Assembly: GCF_011045025.1 (NCBI RefSeq)
Contig: NZ_JAAKZX010000045.1
Coordinates: forward strand, 1-53,539
Source: Streptomyces ureilyticus
GTDB taxonomy: Bacteria; Actinomycetota; Actinomycetes; Streptomycetales; Streptomycetaceae
DNA length: 53,539 nucleotides
Reading direction: 5' to 3'
The notes below the pieces were generated by a model. The model saw only the letters and a list, made by a program, of their open reading frames with translations. It was not told where the DNA came from and made no database searches. The translations under genes were made by a program, and so were the position numbers. Shown piece after piece: positions 26,691 to 34,730 of the stretch (positions are counted from its first letter, which is position 1; the number at the start of each line of letters is the position of its first letter).

Positions 26691-26984
26691 ATGATTCACG
26701 CTATGTCCACCACTCCACATCGTGCTCCGACCACCGGCGGGCGCTCGGCCACCGAGGTCAACGAGGAGATCCGCGCCCTGTGGCTGCGGACCGGTGGCAC
26801 GCTCAGCGGTGAGCAGCGGGAGGAGTACCAGCGGCTGGTGCTGGAGTGGGCGGCCGCCTACGAGCGCGCCTCGCGCACCCCGCAGCAGCCCGCCGAGCAC
26901 TCCTCGCACGCCCCGCAGTCCGCTGAGCGCTCCTCGCAGTCCGCGCGGTCCCATCCGCCCGCGGACTCACGGAAAGCGGCCTGA
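26691..26984 (+). CDS. Small hypothetical protein
   Basis: 97 aa, not recognised. The N-terminal half is a predicted helical pair (ATEVNEEIRALWLRTGGTLS, then EEYQRLVLEWAAAYERA). The C-terminal half is a disordered Ser/Gln/Ala/Pro tail with HSSHAPQS-like repeats. No signal peptide or membrane segment. ATG at 26691 is preferred because AGAGAGG (26679-26685) lies 5 nt before it; ATG at 26703 is an in-frame alternative. Codon third positions are GC-rich as in its neighbours, which supports a real gene. It is convergent with the second ABC locus. Confidence 0.6.
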   Translation: MIHAMSTTPHRAPTTGGRSATEVNEEIRALWLRTGGTLSGEQREEYQRLVLEWAAAYERASRTPQQPAEHSSHAPQSAERSSQSARSHPPADSRKAA

Positions 26985-27030
26985 CCGGGCGGCCCGGCCG
27001 CCTGTCTCCCGCCTTCCGCCTCCTGCTTCG

Positions 27031-27870
27031 TCACCCCTTCATCGCTCCCTGAAGCAGCCCCGCGATGAAGCTGCGCTGGAAGATCACGAACAGGACCAGG
27101 ATCGGCAGCATCACGATGATCGTGCCCGCCGCCAGCGTGGGGATGTCCGTGGTGTTCTGACCCACGAAGAAGCCGAGGCCCGCCGGGGCGGTGTGCCTGG
27201 TGGTGTCCTGGATGAGGACCAGCACCAGCAGGAACTGCTTCCACGACCACATGAAGACCAGCAGACCGAGCGTCGTCAGGGACGGCCGGGCCAGGGGGAG
27301 CAGGATCCGCAGCAGGATCGTGGCCGGCGAGGCGCCGTCGATACGGGCCGCCTCCACCAGCGACGTGGGAGTGGACTGGAAATGGGTGCGCATCCAGAAC
27401 ACGCTGAACGGCAGGAACAGCGCGATCTCCACCAGGATCACGCCCAGGAACGAATTGGTCAGACCAAGGCCCCGAAGGTCGAAGTAGAGGGGAACCACGA
27501 TCAGTTCGACCGGAATGGTGAGGCCGGCGATGAAGAACGCCGCGACCGCGTTGCCGCCCGGGAGCCGCATGGTGCCCAGCGCGTAGCCCGCCAGCGTGGC
27601 GAGAACCAGGGAGGCGGGGACGACCCCGACGGCGATGATGAGGCTGTGCCGGATCAGGTCGGAGAACCCGGCCACCGACCACGCCTGCTCGTAGTTGGCC
27701 CAGCTCCACTGCTCCGGCCAGGTCAGCCCGACTACCGGTGTGCCCGCGGGCTGCACGGAGGCGAGGAAGACGCTGAGGAACGGGAGGACGACGGCGATCG
27801 CCATGACCGTGAGGAGCGCGTAGCCGGACCAGCGTTCCGAACGCGGGGCGGTGCTCACGTCGCCGGTCAT
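27031..27870 (-). CDS. Carbohydrate ABC permease (MalG type), second locus
   Basis: A 279-aa six-helix permease. The EAA loop is VEAARIDGASPATILLRILLP. The start overlaps the stop of the upstream permease by 4 nt (ATGA), giving strict coupling. Last gene of the GntR-linked SBP-permease-permease operon. No ATPase is present, so MsiK is the probable energy source (inference). Confidence 0.9.
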   Translation of the reverse strand: MTGDVSTAPRSERWSGYALLTVMAIAVVLPFLSVFLASVQPAGTPVVGLTWPEQWSWANYEQAWSVAGFSDLIRHSLIIAVGVVPASLVLATLAGYALGTMRLPGGNAVAAFFIAGLTIPVELIVVPLYFDLRGLGLTNSFLGVILVEIALFLPFSVFWMRTHFQSTPTSLVEAARIDGASPATILLRILLPLARPSLTTLGLLVFMWSWKQFLLVLVLIQDTTRHTAPAGLGFFVGQNTTDIPTLAAGTIIVMLPILVLFVIFQRSFIAGLLQGAMKG

Positions 27871-28754
27871 GTCTCGGTCCTCGACAGACGGTTGATGAGA
27901 TAGACGATCGCGAGAATCAGCAGGCCGAGGACGACGGCCAGGGCCGCCGCGAGCCCCACCTTGCCCTCGGAGAACGCCAGCCGGTACACGAGCAGCCCCG
28001 GAACGGTCGTCTGCTCGCCTGGGCCGCCGTTCGTCGTCACGTACACGATGTCGAAGCTGGCCAGCGCGGCCACCGTCGTCACGGTCATGGCCACGGCCAG
28101 CTCACCGCGCAGATGCGGCAGGGTGACGGACACGAACTCCCGGACCGGGCCCGCCCCGTCGATCCGTGCCGCCTCGTACAGGCTGGGGTCCACCTTCTGC
28201 ACCCCGCTGAGGAAGAGCATCATGCACAGGCCGCTCAGCACCCAGGTGCCGACCAGGCCCACGGCGATCAGCGCGGCGCCGAAGTCACCGAGCCACGCCC
28301 GGGTCACCCCGTCCAGGCCGACGGCGCGGAACGACTGGTTGACCAGCCCGTCGTCCCCGTACAGCCAGCGCCAGGTGACACCCACCGCGACGAGCGGGAT
28401 GACCTGCGGCAGCATGAACAGGAAGCGGTACGCCCCCATGCCGGGCCGCCGGTAGCGGGCCAGCAGCCCGGTCATCGCCAGGCCGAGCGCGATGGGGATG
28501 AACGAGAAGAACACCACCAGCACCAGGGCGTTGAACACCGACCGGCGCAGTACGGAGTCCTGGAGAATCTCCTGGTAGTTGCCGAGGCCGACCCACTCGC
28601 CCAGCGTCACGCCGTCCCACTCGAACAGCGACAGGTACGCCGTGTGCAGGGCGGGCAGCACCGCGAAGGCGACGTAGACGAGGAATGCGGGCAGCACGTA
28701 CACATAGCCGCGCCACGGACTTCGCCCTCGGGCGCCCGGGGGCCTACTCGGCAT
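27867..28754 (-). CDS. Carbohydrate ABC permease (MalF type), second locus
   Basis: 295 aa. The first helix starts at GYVYVLPAFLVYVAFAVLP. The EAA loop is YEAARIDGAGPVREFVSVTLP. ATG at 28754 is preferred because GGGAGG precedes it by about 6 nt. This start overlaps the 3' end of the binding-protein gene by 11 nt. It pairs with the downstream MalG-type permease. Substrate unknown, but carbohydrate class is clear from the family. Confidence 0.88.
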   Translation of the reverse strand: MPSRPPGARGRSPWRGYVYVLPAFLVYVAFAVLPALHTAYLSLFEWDGVTLGEWVGLGNYQEILQDSVLRRSVFNALVLVVFFSFIPIALGLAMTGLLARYRRPGMGAYRFLFMLPQVIPLVAVGVTWRWLYGDDGLVNQSFRAVGLDGVTRAWLGDFGAALIAVGLVGTWVLSGLCMMLFLSGVQKVDPSLYEAARIDGAGPVREFVSVTLPHLRGELAVAMTVTTVAALASFDIVYVTTNGGPGEQTTVPGLLVYRLAFSEGKVGLAAALAVVLGLLILAIVYLINRLSRTET

Positions 28755-30087
28755 GGTGTTCCTCCCACTCGTCCTGAAGTGAGTCGAGGTAGTCCGCGGG
28801 CTCGACACGATCGGCGATGAGCTTCTGCACCCCTGAGCGCAGCCGGTCGAGCATGGCGGGGGCGGCGAAGTCGGGGAAGGTCGTGATCCCGCCGTCGTCG
28901 ACGGCTCGGCGATGGCCCTCCGCGACGTCGGCGAGCACGCCTTCCGGCTTCGCGACGGCCTCGGGGTTGGGCGGCAGGAAACCGTTGTCGCTGATGATCT
29001 GGCCGGCCTCCGGCGTGGTCAGGAAGTCGAGGAACGCGCCTGCCGCTTCCGGGTGTTCGGTCCGGGAGGAGACGGCGTAGGCGACACTGAAGCCGGAGGC
29101 CACCGTGGGATCGCCGGCCTGCTCGCCCGGCATCGGGAAGAAGCCGACGTCGTCTCCCATCGTGGTCGCCAGTTGCCCGGCCGCCCAGTTGCCGTTGATC
29201 AGGAAGACGCTGTCGCCCTGGGCGAACTGGGCGGTGGAGTCGATCTGCGCGGTGCCGTTGGCGGACTCGTTGTAGTACCCCTTGCGACCCCACTCGACGA
29301 CGAGCTCGCTGGCGGTGAGCCCGGCCTTGTTCTCGACGGTGGCGTCCTTGCTGCCGTTGACCCAGTCCCAGTAGTCGTCGGTGGGCATGGTCTGGTTGAG
29401 GAGAGCGGCCCACAGGTGCAGGCCGCCGGTGTCCAGGCCGCCGACGCCCAGCGGCGTCAGGTCCGCGTCCTTCGCGGCGGCGAGCTGGTCCTCGAACTCG
29501 GCCAGGGTCCTGGGCGGACCGTCGATCCCGGCCTTCTTGGCCAGCTCCTTGTTGTAGTAGATGCCGGTCATCGACAGACCGGCTGGGACCCCGAACAGGG
29601 CCCGCCCGCCGGTGGCTGCGCTCTGCTGCCCCGCGGTGAGCTGGTCGAGGCTGACCGGCGGAATGGCGTCGTCCCAGCCGTACGCCTCCCGGTACGGCGC
29701 CAGGTCGAGGATGTGGCCGTCCTGAGCGAGGTCGGTCATCCCGACCGCGTACTGCGCGATGTCCGGGGCGGAATCGGAGGTCATGGTGAGCTTGAGGTTC
29801 TGCACGTAGTCGGTGAACGTCTTGTACTGCGGCTCCACGCTGATCCCGGGATGGCCCTTTTCGAACGCGGCGATCAGCGCGTCCACCATCGGCGGGGCAT
29901 CGGCGAACTGAATCCGCAGGGTGACGTCGCCCTCCGGCACGGCGGTCGAGGACGGGACGCTGCGCGGCCCCTGAACCGTGGCCGCGCTCCCGGGAGTCAG
30001 GGCATCGCAGGCGGCCAGCGGCAGCACGAGGGCGAGGGCGCAGGCCGCCTGGGCGATACGGCGGGGTAAGCGCCGCGTGCTCTTCAT
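28744..30087 (-). CDS. Sugar ABC substrate-binding lipoprotein, second locus
   Basis: 447 aa with signal peptide and lipobox LAACD near residue 27. Family 1 solute-binding protein: DVTLRIQFADAPPMVDALI opens the first lobe, GIYYNKELAKKAGI lies near residue 160, and the C-terminal lobe contains DFLTTPEAGQIISDNGFLP. The second of two adjacent ATGs (30087) is preferred because AAGGAGG stands 6 nt before it. First gene of a three-gene operon divergent from the GntR/UTRA regulator at 30368, with operator candidates in between. Confidence 0.88.
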   Translation of the reverse strand: MKSTRRLPRRIAQAACALALVLPLAACDALTPGSAATVQGPRSVPSSTAVPEGDVTLRIQFADAPPMVDALIAAFEKGHPGISVEPQYKTFTDYVQNLKLTMTSDSAPDIAQYAVGMTDLAQDGHILDLAPYREAYGWDDAIPPVSLDQLTAGQQSAATGGRALFGVPAGLSMTGIYYNKELAKKAGIDGPPRTLAEFEDQLAAAKDADLTPLGVGGLDTGGLHLWAALLNQTMPTDDYWDWVNGSKDATVENKAGLTASELVVEWGRKGYYNESANGTAQIDSTAQFAQGDSVFLINGNWAAGQLATTMGDDVGFFPMPGEQAGDPTVASGFSVAYAVSSRTEHPEAAGAFLDFLTTPEAGQIISDNGFLPPNPEAVAKPEGVLADVAEGHRRAVDDGGITTFPDFAAPAMLDRLRSGVQKLIADRVEPADYLDSLQDEWEEHHAE

Positions 30088-30174
30088 CATCGGCCTCCTT
30101 GCGTGGTCTCGTCGGGGCGGACCGGTGCGTCAGTCCCCTTCGGAGGCGCTGGCTGGGGAGTCGCTGACGTGGCT

Positions 30175-30188
30175 GTGGACCGTACCAA
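30175..30188. promoter_or_regulatory. Degenerate GntR operator candidate (ABC-proximal)
   Basis: GTGGACCGTACCAA matches the palindrome at 30298-30311 at 11 of 14 positions. It lies 88 nt upstream of the binding-protein start, so it could control the ABC operon directly. Confidence 0.45.
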
Positions 30189-30297
30189 AGCGCCATGCGG
30201 CTGCCCAGACCCCCGGAAGGGATTACAGCCCAGATTGCCGTCAACACACGTCAGTTCGTTGACCGCCGGGGAACGGCCGACCTAGCCTGAGCCATCT

Positions 30298-30331
30298 GTG
30301 GTACGTACCACTGGCGGTACGTACGCACCAC
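30298..30331. promoter_or_regulatory. GntR/UTRA operator candidates (regulator-proximal)
   Basis: GTGGTACGTACCAC (30298-30311) is a perfect 14-bp palindrome. A second copy of the GTACGTAC core lies at 30317-30324, centred 16 bp further on and followed by ACCAC. HutC/FarR-type GntR proteins bind palindromes of GT...AC half-sites, which fits. Confidence 0.55.
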
Positions 30332-30367
30332 TGGCGCCGGAGTACCAGGCAGCCCAGCACCCTGGAC

Positions 30368-31072
30368 GTGGAGATGGACTCCTACAAGCACGAGGCGCTG
30401 CGACGGCGGCTCCAGGCCGACATCTCCCGGATGCGGCCGGACGAGGCACTGCCCACCGAACGACAGCTCGCCCAGCGGTACGACGTCAGCAGGGCGACCG
30501 CCCGGCGCGCCCTCCAGGCGCTGCGCGAAGACGGCCTCATCCGCAGTGTGCGGGGCGTGGGCACCTTCGTCGCCCACCCGAGGATCACCAAGACCTCGGC
30601 GCTCACCTCGTTCTCCGAGGATCTCCGCACGCGCGGCTACCGGCCCAGCGCCGAACTCCTCGCTGCCGAGCGGCTGGAGGCCGACCTGCACCACGCCACC
30701 GCCCTGGGCGTCGACCCCGGCACCACCCTCCACCGCATCGAACGGCTGCGCCTCGGCGACGACTTCCCCATCTGCCTGGAGACGGTCTTCCTCTCCGCCG
30801 AGCGTTTCCCGGACCTCGACGAGTCACTGCTCACGGGCTCGCTGTCGGAAGCCCTGCAGACCACCCATGGCGTACGGGTCGTGCGGGCGACCCAGCAGAT
30901 CCGCGCGGTGAACGTGACGGGCCGTCAAGCGGGGCTGCTCGGCGTCAAGGAGGCGTCCGCCGCTCTCCTCGTACGGCGCACGGCGTTCGACGACACGGGG
31001 CATGTCGTGGAGTACGGCGAGTCGCTGTGCCGTGGCGACCTGTACGAGTTCTCGCTCGTGGTCACCAAGTAG
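30368..31072 (+). CDS. GntR-family (HutC/UTRA) transcriptional regulator
   Basis: 234 aa. The N-terminal winged HTH (~1-70) has the GntR signature LPTERQLAQRYDVSRATARRALQAL. The C-terminal UTRA ligand domain (~85-230) has LETVFLSAERFPDLDE and ends VEYGESLCRGDLYEFSLVV. It probably represses the divergent sugar ABC operon and itself through the palindromes at 30175-30331, and is relieved by a sugar or sugar phosphate (inference). GTG at 30368 and ATG at 30374 are both possible starts; no strong ribosome site separates them. Confidence 0.9.
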   Translation: MEMDSYKHEALRRRLQADISRMRPDEALPTERQLAQRYDVSRATARRALQALREDGLIRSVRGVGTFVAHPRITKTSALTSFSEDLRTRGYRPSAELLAAERLEADLHHATALGVDPGTTLHRIERLRLGDDFPICLETVFLSAERFPDLDESLLTGSLSEALQTTHGVRVVRATQQIRAVNVTGRQAGLLGVKEASAALLVRRTAFDDTGHVVEYGESLCRGDLYEFSLVVTK

Positions 31073-31180
31073 CAGGAGACGCACGGCAGTTGACCGGCAT
31101 CCCGCGCGCGCTCTGCTGTTGGCAAATCTGCTGCGGGCCGAGATCCCTTACGCCACGCCTTCGCCGGGCCGAGGGTGGAA

Positions 31181-31194
31181 GCACCGCGGCGAAC
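31181..31194. promoter_or_regulatory. ClgR/PopR-like box before clpP3
   Basis: Read on the minus strand, GTTCGC-CGCGG-TGC resembles the ClgR-type operator GTTCGC-N5-GCG with one mismatch in the right half. It lies 37 nt upstream of the clpP3 ATG. The consensus is recalled, so treat this as a candidate. Confidence 0.3.
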
Positions 31195-31231
31195 CGGGCC
31201 GCGCCACCACCCGCCAGCACAAGGAGGAGCG

Positions 31232-31903
31232 ATGGCACCGCTCAGCACCGGCCGGTCCCCGGCGACCGGCCGGCCCCCGGCCCTGACACCCCGAGCCGAG
31301 GAGGGCGACACACCTCCGTCACGGTTCGACGACCACCTGGCCGCCCAACTCCTCGGCCAGCGCATCGTGTTCCTCGGCACCCAGGTCGACGAGGTCTCCG
31401 CGAACCGGGTCTGCGCCCAACTGCTCGTCCTGTCCGCCGAGGACGCCCGCACCGACATCAGCCTCTACATCAACAGCCCGGGCGGATCCGTGAACGCGGG
31501 CCTGGCGATCTACGACACGATGCGGCTGATCCCCAACGACGTCGCCACCCTCGCCATGGGCTTCGCCGCGAGCATGGGCCAGTTCCTGCTCACCGTCGGA
31601 ACGCCCGGCAAGCGCTTCGCGCTGCCGAACGCGCGGATCATGATGCACCAGCCCTCGGGCGGCATCGGCGGCAGCACCGCCGACATCCAGATCCAGGCGG
31701 AGAACCTCGAGTTCACCAAGAAGACCGTCGAACGGATCACCGCCGAGCACACCGGCCAGAGCGAGGAGACGATCGCCCGCGACGGCGACCGCGACCGCTG
31801 GTTCACGGCCGAGCAGGCACGGGAGTACGGAATGGTCGACCGCGTCGTGGAGTCCCTCGACGACGTGCGCCCGGCCACCTCGAAGCGACGGATGGGACTC
31901 TGA
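31232..31903 (+). CDS. clpP3: ATP-dependent Clp protease proteolytic subunit ClpP3
   Basis: 223 aa. A serine peptidase that forms ring-shaped chambers fed by Clp ATPases. The catalytic triad is complete: Ser114 in GFAASMGQ, His139 in MMHQP, Asp188 in DGDRDRW. The N-terminal ~35 residues (STGRSPATGRPPALTPRAEEG) are a leader that could be processed. ATG at 31232 follows AAGGAGG (31221-31227). It is immediately followed by a second clpP and a convergent PopR-like regulator, the arrangement known for the conditional clpP3-clpP4 operon of Streptomyces lividans. Confidence 0.88.
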   Translation: MAPLSTGRSPATGRPPALTPRAEEGDTPPSRFDDHLAAQLLGQRIVFLGTQVDEVSANRVCAQLLVLSAEDARTDISLYINSPGGSVNAGLAIYDTMRLIPNDVATLAMGFAASMGQFLLTVGTPGKRFALPNARIMMHQPSGGIGGSTADIQIQAENLEFTKKTVERITAEHTGQSEETIARDGDRDRWFTAEQAREYGMVDRVVESLDDVRPATSKRRMGL

Positions 31904-31904
31904 C

Positions 31905-32510
31905 GTGAGCCAGTACACGATCCCCAACGTCGTCGAACGCACCCCGCAGGGGGAGCGCGCGTACGACATCTACAGCAAGCTGCTGGCCGAGCGGATCATC
32001 TTCCTGGGCACCGAGATCGACGACGGAGTCGCCAACGTCGTCATCGCCCAGCTGCTCCACTTGGAGTCGTCGGCTCCCGAGCAGGAGATCTCCGTCTACA
32101 TCAACTCGCCCGGCGGCTCGAACACTTCGCTGATGGCGATCTACGACACGATGCGCTACGTCAACGCGCCCATCTCGACGTGTTGCGTCGGACAGGCAGC
32201 CTCGACGGCGGCGGTGCTCCTGGCCGGTGGCGACGCGGGACGGCGGTTCGTCCTGGAGCACGCCCGGGTGCTGCTCGGCCAGCCCGCGAGCGGCGGCGCC
32301 CGGGGAACGGCCGCCGACCTCAGCATTCAGGCCAAGGAGATGATGCGCATCCGTTCGCAGGTCGAGGAGGTGCTGTCCCTGCACACGCAACACTCCGTGG
32401 AGACCCTGCGCGCCGACATGGACCGCGACAAGGTGTTCACCGCGCAGGAGGCAGTGGCGTACGGCCTCGCGGACGAGGTGCTCAGCCGGCGGATGCTGGC
32501 CGCGGCCTAA
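31905..32510 (+). CDS. clpP4: ClpP-like subunit ClpP4, catalytic His absent
   Basis: 201 aa. Second subunit of the clpP3-clpP4 operon; GTG starts 1 nt after the clpP3 stop. The ClpP fold is clear: IYSKLLAERIIFLG, VYINSPGGSNTSLMAIYDTM and QAASTAAVLL with Ser100. The position of the triad His (Ser +25) is Gly125 in ARVLLGQPASGG, codon GGC at 32277-32279. The Asp equivalent (Asp175 in DMDRDKVF) remains. It is therefore probably inactive or weakly active alone and acts as a structural or regulatory ring partner for ClpP3 (inference). This loss may be normal for ClpP4 orthologues; that was not checked. Confidence 0.85.
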   Translation: MSQYTIPNVVERTPQGERAYDIYSKLLAERIIFLGTEIDDGVANVVIAQLLHLESSAPEQEISVYINSPGGSNTSLMAIYDTMRYVNAPISTCCVGQAASTAAVLLAGGDAGRRFVLEHARVLLGQPASGGARGTAADLSIQAKEMMRIRSQVEEVLSLHTQHSVETLRADMDRDKVFTAQEAVAYGLADEVLSRRMLAAA

Positions 32511-32530
32511 CGGAGCCGGTTCGCTCGGGC

Positions 32531-32965
32531 TCAGGCCGCGAGAAGACGTACCTCGCCGAACCGCGACTGCGCCTCGGTGGAGCGGCGCGCGGTGCGGGAC
32601 CTGAGCGGCCGGGCGGGCCGGACGAGTTGGCGGTGGGCGCGGGCCAGCAGGTCGGCGAGGCCGAGTCCGAGGGCGTGGGCGGCGGCCGCGAGGACCTCGG
32701 ACGAGGCCTCCTTGCGGCCGCGCTCCAGCTCGGACAGGTACGGCATCGAGATCCGCGCCGCGTCGGCGACGTCCTTGAGCGTACGTTCCTGAGCGAGCCG
32801 CTCGCGTCGCAGGACGTCACCCACGACGTCCCGCCACAGCGGCTCCTTGCGCGCTGGCTCGGCGGGCACAGCGGGAGCGGGCACAGCGGGATCCGCCGGC
32901 TCCGCCGGTACCGGTCGCGGTCGCAAGGGAATGACGCGGGCTTCTTCGGGCGCGTGGCTGCTCAC
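32531..32965 (-). CDS. popR: PopR-like XRE/ClgR-family activator of clpP3-clpP4
   Basis: 144 aa. A Pro/Ala-rich N-terminus (~1-40) precedes a helix-turn-helix (~50-105) with LKDVADAARISMPYLSELER and GRKEASSEVL, typical of ClgR/PopR. The protein ends LLAA. In S. lividans, PopR activates clpP3-clpP4 and its two terminal alanines are needed for ClpP-dependent degradation; the same C-terminal AA is present here. It lies 20 nt from clpP4, convergent. ClgR is the main alternative, but location favours PopR. Confidence 0.8.
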   Translation of the reverse strand: MSSHAPEEARVIPLRPRPVPAEPADPAVPAPAVPAEPARKEPLWRDVVGDVLRRERLAQERTLKDVADAARISMPYLSELERGRKEASSEVLAAAAHALGLGLADLLARAHRQLVRPARPLRSRTARRSTEAQSRFGEVRLLAA

Positions 32966-33012
32966 CGCTCCAGCCTAGGAGCGTGACGCGTGACGGGAAG
33001 GGGAACGCGTTC

Positions 33013-33026
33013 TGCCCTCGGCGAAT
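33013..33026. promoter_or_regulatory. ClgR-like box upstream of popR
   Basis: On the minus strand ATTCGC-CGAGG-GCA fits the ClgR-type pattern TTCGC-N5-GCG with one mismatch in the right half, about 48 nt before the popR start. Candidate only. Confidence 0.3.
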
Positions 33027-33118
33027 CTTGAACGTCCCGCCACCACGTCTCGTACCTCCTGGCACAACCAATCCCTCTCGAGGCCCAACTCCAGGCCCAG
33101 TCCAGGAAGGAAACCACG

Positions 33119-33571
33119 GTGACGAGATCCCGCCTCCGCCCCCTGTGCACCGTCGCGGCGGCCTTGTCGACCACCCTGCTCGTGGGGTGTGCGGCCGACT
33201 CGGCGGAACCGGCGAGCAAGCCGAGCCCGAACCCGAGTACGGTCTCCCAGGCGCCGGTGGCGGCGCCGGCGAAGGTCGAGGTCATCGCGTCACTGTCGGA
33301 CTGCAAGCCGAAGATCCGCATTGAGGCGGACCAACTGCGCGAAGGCGTGTGCCGAACCGCGCGCGGCGACTGGACCATCACCACGTTCCCGCAGGAGAAG
33401 TACAAGGAGACGTGGCTGGATGCCGCCGCCGTGTACGGCGGTACGTACCTCGTGGGCCCGCAGTGGGCGATCGGCGGCGCCAAGCCCGCACTCCTGAAGA
33501 AGCTGCGCGCCGATGTCGGCGGGGAACTGCGGAAGTTGAGCGGCACCAGCGGGCAGTCGTCCGCGCCGTAG
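33119..33571 (+). CDS. Small lipoprotein of unknown function
   Basis: 150 aa. Signal sequence with Arg-rich start and lipobox LLVGC near residue 24, then a Pro/Ser/Ala linker (~27-55) and a compact domain (~56-140) with two Cys (LSDCKPKIRI and EGVCRTARGDW), probably disulfide-bonded. That pair, followed by WTITTFPQEKYKETWLD, resembles a recurrent actinobacterial lipoprotein whose role I do not know. GTG start at 33119 with AGGAAGGA upstream. It ends only 4 nt from the convergent CDF gene. Confidence 0.78.
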   Translation: MTRSRLRPLCTVAAALSTTLLVGCAADSAEPASKPSPNPSTVSQAPVAAPAKVEVIASLSDCKPKIRIEADQLREGVCRTARGDWTITTFPQEKYKETWLDAAAVYGGTYLVGPQWAIGGAKPALLKKLRADVGGELRKLSGTSGQSSAP

Positions 33572-33575
33572 CCGG

Positions 33576-34580
33576 TCAGTGGGGGTGCGGCTCGTCGCGG
33601 TGGACCGGGCCGTGCGGCCGCTCGCAGTGGGCGTCGTCGAAGGCGCCGGCGCGGACTTCGAGGAGGTCCGCGGGTGCGTGGTCGACCTGCAGCGTGGTGT
33701 GGCTGATCCCGTAGTCGGTGTGGAGGGTCTTCTCCAGGTCCCGGCGCACCGTGTGGCAGTCCGCGCCGGGGTCCACCAGGATGTGCGCGGACAGGGCGGG
33801 CTGCCCCGAGGTGATGGTCCATACATGCAGGTCGTGCACCTCGGTCACCGTGCCGTGCGCGACGAGCCGGTCCCCGATGGCGTCCGGATCGAGGTGCGCG
33901 GGAGCCGCCTCCAGGAAGATTCGCCCGGACTCGCGTACGAGCCCGTAGCCCGCCCTGACCATGAGGGCCACCACGACCAGGGTCGCGATCGCGTCGGCCC
34001 GCGCGAAACCGGTGAGCAGCACGATCAGACCGGCGACCGCGGTGCCGATGAACGCGTACAGGTCGTTGAGGATGTGCTGGTAGGCGCCCTCGACGTTGAG
34101 CGAGCTGCGGTTGGCCTTCGAGATGCACCAGGCCGCCGCGATGTTCACCGCGATTCCGGCGAGCGCGGTGACGAGCACCAGCCCGCCTTCCACCTCGGGC
34201 GGATCGATCAGGCGGTGCACGGCCTCGTACGCCAGCCAGGCGCCGAGCAGCAGCAGCGTGAGCCCGTTCGCCTGCGCGGAGAGGATCTCGGCCCGCTTGA
34301 GACCGTAGGTGAAACCGCCGCGGGCCGGGCGCGCGGCCAGCCGCATCGCGATCAGCGCCAGCACGATGGACACGGCGTCCGTGAGCATGTGCGCCGCGTC
34401 CGAGATCAGGGCGAGCGACTGGGCGACGATGCCGATGACGACCTCGATCGCCATGAACGAGGCGATCAGTGTCAGCGCGATCGCGAGCCAGCGGCGGTCC
34501 GTGTCCGCGCCCACTCCGTGCGCGTGCCCCTCGTGCCCGGCGCCCCCGCCCGGCCCGTGTGCATGCTGCGCGCTGGTCAT
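33576..34580 (-). CDS. Cation diffusion facilitator (zinc/cobalt exporter)
   Basis: 334 aa, CDF/ZnT family. His-rich N-terminus (QHAHGPGGGAGHEGHAHG) and C-terminus (HGPVHRDEPHPH) flank six helices. The metal site is formed by DAAHMLTDA in helix 2 and HILNDLYAF in helix 5 (HxxxD). The cytoplasmic domain has HDLHVWTITSG. It would export Zn2+ (or Co2+/Cd2+) in exchange for protons. Start at 34580 (MTSAQ) is preferred because GAGGGGG lies 8 nt upstream. An imperfect inverted repeat at 34662-34679 may be a metalloregulator site. Confidence 0.9.
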   Translation of the reverse strand: MTSAQHAHGPGGGAGHEGHAHGVGADTDRRWLAIALTLIASFMAIEVVIGIVAQSLALISDAAHMLTDAVSIVLALIAMRLAARPARGGFTYGLKRAEILSAQANGLTLLLLGAWLAYEAVHRLIDPPEVEGGLVLVTALAGIAVNIAAAWCISKANRSSLNVEGAYQHILNDLYAFIGTAVAGLIVLLTGFARADAIATLVVVALMVRAGYGLVRESGRIFLEAAPAHLDPDAIGDRLVAHGTVTEVHDLHVWTITSGQPALSAHILVDPGADCHTVRRDLEKTLHTDYGISHTTLQVDHAPADLLEVRAGAFDDAHCERPHGPVHRDEPHPH

Positions 34581-34661
34581 CTGTGTGCCCCCTCGAATCA
34601 ATGGCTGACTCACGCAGTGAAGCGCACCTTGCGGAGATCGGCAAAGGCTGCATCGGTGACC

Positions 34662-34679
34662 GTTGTCATCATCGATAAC
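34662..34679. promoter_or_regulatory. Inverted repeat upstream of the CDF exporter
   Basis: GTTGTC-ATCATC-GATAAC is an 18-bp imperfect palindrome (5 of 6 pairs), unusually AT-rich for this genome, 82 nt before the CDF start. A plausible ArsR/MerR-type metalloregulator operator. Confidence 0.35.
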
Positions 34680-34730
34680 AGGCCTCTGACCTGCGCAGAT
34701 GCGAATCGGTGCATGCGGTCGGTGAGGCGC

